From contig OZ022501.1 in NCBI GenBank assembly GCA_963989385.1, forward strand, positions 85,482,979 through 85,546,978: a stretch of 64,000 nt of DNA, in the 5' to 3' direction. A program made the translations under genes and the position numbers. The notes beneath the pieces are model-generated. The model saw nothing but the letters and a program-made list of their open reading frames with translations. It searched no databases and was not told the origin of the DNA. Below are positions 57,080-64,000 of the stretch, one piece after another (within the stretch, counting starts at the first letter, position 1; the number at the start of each line of letters is the position of its first letter). The stretch comes from Ctena decussata (taxonomy: Eukaryota; Mollusca; Bivalvia; Lucinida; Lucinidae).

Positions 57080-57254
57080 ATAAACAAATTATTATAACAG
57101 TAACTTGATCTGGCGTACTGTATCACGTCTCGTGGACGAGCTCATACCATCGGATCACCCTCGACGCAAGCGTCTCGGGTGATCCGATGATATGAGCTCA
57201 TCCACTCGACGTGATACATTACGCCAGATCAAGTTACTGTTATAATAATGTTTA
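57080..57254. repeat. ~80-bp-arm palindrome
   Basis: ATTATAACAGTAACTTGATC, CTGGCGTA and ACGAGCTCATACCATCGG lie in the left arm. They are inverted as CCGATGATATGAGCTCAT and ACGCCAGATCAAGTTACTGT in the right. The GC-rich loop is TCGACGCAAGCGTCTC. Confidence 0.95.
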
Positions 57255-57840
57255 TTTATGAATTCTTGTCTGTTAAAAGTCTGCCACTAGAATATAAATT
57301 CCGGTAACTAGAAAATAGTGTTTACCATTATTTTTAAGCAGCAATGTGATTTGCGTCTGCAGTGTTTGCCCTTTTTGCGAAACATTACCGGACACATCGC
57401 GGGGTAAAGCTGTTCAAATATTTAATAGTTTGAAGTTGTGAATTCTGTACAAGATATTCCCAAGTTTCCGAATTTATGCCGAGTAACGAACTAATTGATT
57501 CTGTTCACAAAACATACGGTTCATTGCCAGTTCATGTACGTATAATTATCTCTCAGGAGTGAGAGTATATGAATATAAGCGATACCGTTGCTGTCAGGTT
57601 CTTGTTGTGCTATATTGTAATTAACGTAAGAACATAGTCTATTTTGAACCAATAAAGTTTCAACCAATTACTAACATTCAGTTGATTCGCGCGTTAATGT
57701 ATCTTGCAGGCTTTGTTGAGCAAGAACAGAATCGTAGCTTGCAGCATGGTTTAACATGAAAGTTAGACAAAGCTATCAAAAGACACTGATGTGCTCTGTA
57801 AAGAGATAATGAACTAGAAATGTTTTTCAGAGAAAAACTG
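57255..57840. other. unassigned sequence
   Basis: No feature was recognised. Confidence 0.4.
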
Positions 57841-59213
57841 ATGTCCCCCCACCAGCCCATTTCCAATCCCCCCTTATGAATAAAAGACCTGTGCAATTAA
57901 AATTCTAGGCAAGTTTGGAGAAAATCCATCCACTGGTTCTAAAGATATCCTTCATAGATGACTATGTCCTTGCAAATGAAGTCGAGGTCACCAAAATCTA
58001 ATCAGCTCTGAAAGTTGACCCAATGATGTATCTATACAAGTTTGGTGAAATTCCATCCACTGGTTCAGGAGATATAGTGAGTACAAGAAATTGTTATCAA
58101 AGTCCGCCAGTGACCTTGAAAATGAGGTCAAGTCACCAAAATTTAATCAGCTCTGAAAATTGTCCCAATGATGTATCCATAAAAGTTTTGGTGAAATTCC
58201 ATCCATTGGTTCAAGAGATATAGTGGGTACAAGAAATTGTCATCTAAGCCCTCCAGTGACCTTGCAAATGAGGTCAAGGTCACCAAAATCTAATAGGCTC
58301 TTAAACCTGTCCCAATCATGTATCCATGCAAGTTTGGTGAAATTCTATCCATTGGTTCAAGAGATATCATCAGTACAAGAAACTGTCATCTAAGTACTCC
58401 AGTGACCTTAAAAATGAAGTCAAGGTCACCAAAATCTTATCAGCGCTTAAGCTTGTTCTAATGATGTATCTATGCAAGTTTGGTGAAATTCCATCCACTG
58501 GTTCAGGAGATATAGTGGTTACAAGAAATTGTCATCTAAGTCCTTCAGTGACCTTGAAAATGAGGTCAAGGTAACCAAAATCTTCTCAGCTCTTAAACCT
58601 GTCCCAATGATGTATCCATGCAAGTTTGGTGAAATTCCATCCATTGCTTCAAGAGATATCGTGGGTACAAGAAATTGTCAGCTAAGTCCTGCAGTGACCT
58701 TGAAAATGAGGTCAAGGTCACCAAAATATAATCAGCTCTTAAACTTGTCCCAATGATATATCCATGCAAGTTTGGTGAAATTCCACCCATTGGTTCAGGA
58801 GATATTGTGCATACCAGAAATTTTCAGGCCATTTAAGTCCTCCTGTGACCTTGAAAATGAGGTCAAGGTCACCAAAATCTAATCAGCTCTTAAGCTTGTC
58901 TCAATGATATATCAATGCAAGTTTAGTGAAATTCCATCCATTGGTTCAGGAGATATTGTGCATACAAGAAATTTTCACGCCATTTAAGTTCTCCTGTGAC
59001 CTTGAAAATGAGGTCAAGGTCACCAAAATCTAATCAGCTCTTAACCTTGTCCCAATGATATATCCATGCAAGTTTGGTGAAATTCCATCCATTGGTTCAA
59101 GAGATATCGCGCATACAAGAGTGGGACGCCGACGCCGACGCCGACGCACCGGGAACTGCACTGAAAACAATATGTCCCCCCTCACCTTTGGTGGGGGGAC
59201 ATAATTATACACA
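57841..59213 (+). mobile_element. Pearl-like tandem-repeat element, family B
   Basis: The left end is ATGTCCCCCCACCAGCCC; the right end is CCCCCTCACCTTTGGTGGGG followed by GGACATAAT. About nine ~147-bp units fill it. A GACGCC microsatellite (59128-59148) lies just before the right end. The ends resemble those of the 11.3-kb element. Confidence 0.85.
57905..59120 (+). repeat. ~147-bp satellite array, about nine units
   Basis: GTTTGGTGAAATTCCATCCA recurs near 58040, 58188, 58335, 58481, 58627, 58775, 58924 and 59072. Each unit ends with GTGACCTTGAAAATGAGGTC and AAGGTCACCAAAATC. Confidence 0.95.
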
Positions 59214-59332
59214 GCAGGGCAGAGGCAAATATAAATACAAATAACACCGAGGAATCCTATGCCATGTATTATTAAGATATTGCTTGATAGAAACCAGTCT
59301 AAACCTATTTCATTTGACTGACTGAACTAAAA

Positions 59333-59570
59333 TGAGCCGCGACGCGAGAAAACCAACAAAGTGGCTGTGCGCACAGCGCAGACTCTGATCAGCCTGGACA
59401 TCAGCCGAGTCTGATCAGAGTCTTTGCTAAGCGCTTAAAGGGTAGCTACGGGTCTTAGCTACCTCCATGCGGATAGCGAAGACTCTGATCAGACTGGGCG
59501 GATGCCCAGGCTGATCAGAGTCTTCGCTGGGCGCACAACCACTTTGTTGGTTTTCTCGTGTCGCGGCTCA
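59333..59570 (+). mobile_element. palindromic MITE, copy 10
   Basis: TGAGCCGCGACGCGAG opposes CTCGTGTCGCGGCTCA. The best-preserved copy, with inner arms matching almost throughout. Confidence 0.95.
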
Positions 59571-60009
59571 AATTATTTCCCTTAATTGGTTGAACATCTT
59601 CAGGATCTCTTTCTCAATAGTTCCCGGGTTCATTGGTATCTAAGAATGCAAGTTTTAATGAGTATCCTGCTTGTTATGGCAAACTGGAAAGAGTTGTGTA
59701 AGCGTCTTGAAAATGTTGAACTAATTCAACATCCCATCACTACAGAAACCGACACATCCGTAAAAGGTGCTCCGACAGCGGCGGATCGTTGCAGAAGTTG
59801 ACGGATGGCTGTTTACAAGAGAGAAAGCCATGAAATAGCGGGTTTGGTCATGTTAAAATTGTAATAAATACTTCTCATTAAAGATTTGAAAAAGGAGAGT
59901 ATAAACTTCCTGAAGCGTTGTGACATAAGTTTCATAAAAATAATTGTCGCAGTGGTCTTGAGCCAGATATCTTTAAAATAGCCTTCAAAAGGTAAATGTT
60001 AAATAGGTA
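59571..60009. other. unassigned sequence
   Basis: The 71-codon frame at 59586-59801 has no recognisable domain. Confidence 0.4.
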
Positions 60010-60162
60010 TGGATCGATGGATGGATGACTTGCGAATTTACGTCCTTTTCAACAGTATTTCAGTCATATCAGGACGAAAGGCTGTGTGCCTCCGGCGGGG
60101 CTCGAACCCGCGACCGCTAATTGAGTAAGCCGGTGTTTAACCCACTGAGTTACCGGGCCTCC
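60010..60162 (-). mobile_element. tRNA-derived SINE, family S2, copy 3
   Basis: Minus-strand head GGTAACTCAGTGGGTTAAAC (A box) and CGCGGGTTCGAGCCCCG (B box). The 3' end is AAGGACGTAAATTCGCAAGT with a CATC tail. Shorter body than the 40-kb copy. Confidence 0.9.
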
Positions 60163-60783
60163 TATGTTAAGTTGGATAGATACTTTATAGATAGTTAGAG
60201 TATATTGGGTATGTCTACCAACATAAAGCTTGGAATTTTTCCATTAAACCTAGTCTTTTCATGAAGTTCTTTGGGTCACAACGTTTAAAAGGAATTTTGA
60301 CAATACTACTACTTTAAATATCATCATTATTTAGTCCATTTGTACCAGTATTCTGGATCAAACGTTCTTAATTTGTCATACAGAACAGAACTAAACCGAA
60401 TTTTCTTTTAATTTTAGAATTTGTATAAATGCGTAACTCTAGCGCTTGAGAGGTTTCTATTTGATTTTGAAAGAAGACGCCGCTTCAGCGACCGCCATTC
60501 GGCTCTTTACGTCAACGACTTGCGTGCATAAACTAACGTCATTTTTGCCGTCTTCGTGATGTCATCGTCTAAAAAGACAACGTCACTTGACGACGCAGGT
60601 ACGTGAACTCCAATACAACCAATGCATTGACTGCTCGTGATTTTTATCCGGTCCTGGGTGAGATAACATGGGTGAGATAAGATTTGTAGGTACAGGTGAA
60701 GCACGCGGATATCCTTATCTGGTGATCAAGAAAAAAGATTCTTGGGAGTTACTTATTATAGTATGTTCAGCAATATTTATGTG
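60163..60783. other. unassigned sequence
   Basis: Contains repeated GACGTCA/ACGTCA-type words at 60508-60600. No gene was recognised. Confidence 0.4.
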
Positions 60784-61085
60784 AGAGGCGCCGTGGTCGA
60801 ATTGTTAGAGACGCTCGGTTATGGTGCAGAAAGTCGCTTGAAGGTCGTGAGATCGAGCCCGAGGCAGTACCCAACAGTAGATGGGTACCTGCTTCGAATC
60901 AGGGAAGGATAAGGTAGCGAAAGGAGAGGGATGGGCTTCGCTTTTCATATGCTGTGCCCAAGACAAAGTGAGCCTCTGACCCCCACTGCCATACGGCTAC
61001 TAGGCTATGGGAAACTCTAATCTATATGTTTAGCAAAAATAACTTTGGCTGACATAAAGAAAGTGCGCTATATGTTTCTAATTCG
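60784..61085 (+). mobile_element. tRNA-derived SINE, family S5
   Basis: The head GCGCCGTGGTCGAATTGTTAG with GAGACGCTCGG, trimmed here to its A-box core TGGTCGAATTGTTAGAG, and B box GTGAGATCGAGCCC look like a class-II tRNA. The body has TAGATGGGTACCTGC and GGGAAACTCTAATC. Single copy in the window. Confidence 0.7.
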
Positions 61086-61669
61086 TTTACCTAAAATCAA
61101 GTACAACACCCTATAAAACTGTGATTAACAGAAAAAGAATAGGCTGCCTTTCCATCAAAGGAAATAAATGAAGGGACAATAAAACCACCAACAATGATTA
61201 TCGCGATTTTCACAACCTTCGCAGTCAAACATGTACCTGCGCTCTTGCTACGCGTATCTATTGAACGAAATAAATATTTAGTCTAAACAAGTAGCACATC
61301 ACACTGTGATAGGCTCTTGGTCTAAAACATTGTTATAACAAATAGTTACTATTTGTCTAGTCGCTGTATCTTATTCCTTCTTTTACAAGCCACTGTGTTT
61401 AACTAAAACTAGTTTGCTTTTCTTGTCCGACAGTGCGATGCCTACTCGCTAAAATTCGCAGACTATAGTATGTATTCGGTTAAAACAAAGGCTGTCCTTT
61501 CAAAATTGCCGCAAATATGTAAATCGCTTTTATATTTAGTAAGTCAGCTATAAAATGGGCCGCTCTCTTCCAAAACAGTCCTAATTAAAGCATCGTAAAC
61601 GACTGCGTAATACCCCGCCACTGCAAACCAATACCCCTTCTTCTATCTTTTATACATTTTTTTATCATG
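61086..61669. other. unassigned sequence
   Basis: No feature was recognised. Confidence 0.4.
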
Positions 61670-62921
61670 ACATGAAGCTCATATTACCTAGATAATGTGT
61701 TGAAAGATTCAGGAAAATCCTGTTAATCTTTGATTTTATACAGAATTTTTTCATAATTTTATACATGTATATAGCTCTGTGGCAGGGGCAGGTAACCTTT
61801 GTGGACTTAATACTACTTATAACAGAAAGCTTGTGTTATTTCGATAATTTCTGTGAAATTTCATCAAGATATACCGAAAACCTAATTTTATATAGATTTT
61901 TTTCATGATTTCATACATGTATACAGCTTGCGTCCGGGGCAGATAACCACTGGGGGACAAAATTTTGATCAAGACATAAAGCTTATATCAATATGATAAT
62001 TTGTTACAAGTTTCAGAAAAATCCCTTTCGACTCTTATTTTATACATGTTTTTTTCATTATTTCATACATATATATATAGACCCAGGGCAGGGGCAGATA
62101 ATCCAGGTGGACAAAAGTCTGCTTATAACTGAAAGCTTATGTTACTTCAATCATTTCTGTGAAATTTCATCAAGATATTTCAAAGTGTAAGGGAGCTTAA
62201 AACAGTTTTTAAGACCATGCCAAGGGCAATAACTCCATAAGACATCAAAATGTGCCCATTAACAATCCCAACCGAGATCTTCCCAAGACCAATGCACATG
62301 CCATGTTTGAATAAAATCCGTTAATAAATACTCAAGTTATCGAACGGAAACAAAGTGCTCAAGGACGGACGGAGGGACGGACTGACATACGTACGACGTC
62401 ATAATTTTTATACATGTATATAGCTCTGTGGCAGGGGGAGGTAACCTATGTGGACTTAATACTACTTGTTACAGAAAGCTTGTGTTATTTTGATCATTTC
62501 TATGAAATTTCATCAAGATATACCGAAAATCTAATTTTTTTTTCATGATTTCATACATGTATACAGCTCATGTCAGGGGCAGATAACCACTGGGGGACAA
62601 AATTTTGATCAATACATACAGTTTATTTTGATATGATAACTTGTTACAAGTTTCAGAAAAATCCCTTTGACTCTAATTTTATACATTTTTTTTCATTATT
62701 TCATAGTATATAGCCCCAGGGCAGGGGCAGATAATCCAGGTGGACAAAAGTCTGCTTATAACTGAAAGCTTATGTTACTTCAATCATTTCTGAGAAATTT
62801 CATCAAGATATTTCAAAGTGTAAGGGAGCTATAGACCAAAAACGTGTTTAAGACCATGCCAAGGGCAATAACTCCATAAGAAGACATCGAAATGTGCCCA
62901 TTAACAATCCCAACCGAGATC
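61670..62921 (-). mobile_element. tandem-repeat element, family E, with internal duplication
   Basis: ~150-bp units share TTTCATACATGTATACAGCT, CAGGGGCAGATAACC and TTTCATCAAGATAT. The block 61733-62290 is repeated from about 62400 with the same order of units. The first block ends in the family-E terminus (CGAACGGAAACAAAGTGCTC, GACGGACGGAGGGACGG), truncated at CGTACGACGTC. The second block is interrupted at 62921 by a probable LTR. Confidence 0.85.
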
Positions 62922-63750
62922 TGTCACAAAGCAGGGCTTTGAATGATTTTATAATGATTGATCTAATGAGTTCATAATTTAAATTTGTTGAATTATGCTT
63001 CTTTTATTAAAAACATTAGGATTTAAGATTTTGTAGAAAACTGTTAAAATGTACTATTAAAATGTACTGTTAAATATACTAAACAATAACGCAATAATGA
63101 AGGGTCACTGCACTGGTCAGGTGATTGATAAATTTTGTATTTCCAATGAAATATGCATAAATAAGCCCTTCATTATTGACTTATTCTTGACAGTTTTAGG
63201 AACTATTTATAGAGATAACATATTTTCAACTGATTTTATATACTATCTGTCAATTTTTGATGATTGTTCTTTTAAAATATATTGTGGGGGTTACACTGCA
63301 TCTGGTGTGTCACGTGACTAAGAGTACAGCTTTTGCGATGGAATTGAAATATATTGGTTGGTCAGGTGATTAACCAATATAGTTTCATCCAATGGCTGCA
63401 GAGTTCGGGGTTGAAGGCGCTTTTGGTGACCTGGTTGGGATGATGACTAAAGGATTATTGTTTTGTTCATGCCATTGCATCATTCCAACTGGGTATAAAA
63501 GAATAGAATTTCAGAAGGACTGGTAATATGCGCTTTGCTTGCTATCGCGCGGATATACTGCCCGTTAAAAACGACATATTCAACCTTTTGACTTTCATCT
63601 TTAACTTCGGGAAATATTTCGGACAGAACAAACAGCTAAATTCGGAAATTAATATTTTAAGACAAAAACTTCAAAATCAACGTTAATTAAATAAAATCTA
63701 TACGACCACAGTTAAAAGACTTTATTGTTTCTTTTAATTACTTCTGTACA
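62922..63750. mobile_element. probable solo LTR, 829 bp
   Basis: Begins TGTCACAAAG and ends CTTCTGTACA, so it has TG...CA termini. GATC is duplicated on both sides (62918-62921 and 63751-63754), and removal restores the uninterrupted CCGAGATCTTCCCAAG of the 62.27-kb copy. It contains TATAAAA at 63494 and AATAAA at 63690, suggesting plus-strand orientation. A short palindrome ATATTGGTT/AACCAATAT lies at 63351-63380. No internal coding region or second LTR is present. The retroelement family is unknown. Confidence 0.6.
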
Positions 63751-63945
63751 GATCTTCCCAAGACCAATGCACATGCCATGTTTGAATAAAATTCGTTAAT
63801 AAATACTCAAGTTATCGAACGGAAACGAAGTGCTCACGGACGGACGGAGGGACGTACAGACGTTCGTACGACGGACGGACGGACACACGGACAGCCAGCC
63901 GGAAAACATAATACCCCGCCACTAACGTGTGGCGGGACATAAAAC
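63751..63945 (-). mobile_element. right-hand end of family-E element
   Basis: Resumes with GATCTTCCCAAGACCAATGC, then AACTCCAAG-type text and GACGGACGGAGGGACG microsatellite. It ends ATACCCCGCCACTAACGTGT with GGCGGGACATAA, the inverse of the end at 25.39 kb. Confidence 0.9.
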
Positions 63946-64000
63946 TCTAGATCCGTCTTACAAGACTACCGTCTTATAATCGAAGAAATACGCTATCTCT
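63946..64000. other. unassigned edge sequence
   Basis: No feature was recognised. Confidence 0.4.

Noticed and set aside
60784..60870. class-II tRNA gene
   Set aside because: The sequence runs on into a SINE-like body and the anticodon arm is irregular.

Overview
The window looks like gene-poor, repeat-rich nuclear DNA from a bivalve mollusc, probably a heterodont clam. This is inferred from its AT-rich composition, many tRNA-derived SINEs, tandem-repeat elements with GTCC/ACGG-type microsatellites (the 'Pearl'-like organisation described in bivalves), and a ~238-bp palindromic MITE starting TGAGCCGCGACACGAG that resembles MITEs I associate with clam genomes. No database search was possible. 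No intact cellular protein-coding gene, rRNA or stand-alone tRNA gene was recognised. The longest open frames (162, 132, 130, 128 and 124 codons) lie in tandem repeats, in a dead reverse transcriptase, or in sequence with no recognisable protein.

The most notable locus is at 17460-19057. Four 382-389-bp tandem monomers each encode, on the minus strand, a complete type I hammerhead ribozyme with all core residues and three helices. The array ends within two bases of a fifth cleavage site. This is the layout expected for a retrozyme-like or Penelope-associated element that makes self-cleaving multimeric RNA. A decayed copy with the same 3' end is inserted in the reverse-transcriptase pseudogene at 5790-7165, and a third fragment lies at 56504-56552.

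Layout. 1-9 kb: a dispersed repeat split by a MITE, a foldback element, the reverse-transcriptase pseudogene, and an array anchored on the palindrome TGTAGGAATATTCCTACA. 9.4-10.5 kb: a CGAT-rich element with terminal inverted repeats (TIRs). 11.3-16.2 kb: a ~155-bp satellite element with two nested insertions. 17.5-19.1 kb: the ribozyme array. 19-27 kb: SINEs, hairpins and fragments of tandem-repeat elements. 28.5-29.5 and 38.0-39.0 kb: two arrays built on GATATC palindromes. 35.5-39.7 kb: two 21-bp arrays in opposite orientation. 42-50 kb: a pogo-type MITE, SINEs, another tandem-repeat element and two long palindromes. 51.5-53.8 kb: a tandem-repeat element inserted in a MITE. 57-59 kb: a long palindrome and a 147-bp satellite element. 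60-64 kb: SINEs, a duplicated tandem-repeat element and a probable solo LTR.

The parts relate as parasites of each other. SINE families with different heads share a GGACGT-containing 3' end. MITEs, SINEs and an LTR sit in older repeats, and several insertions have readable target-site duplications. Boundaries are by eye, usually good to a few bases where TIRs or duplications are stated and to tens of bases elsewhere.
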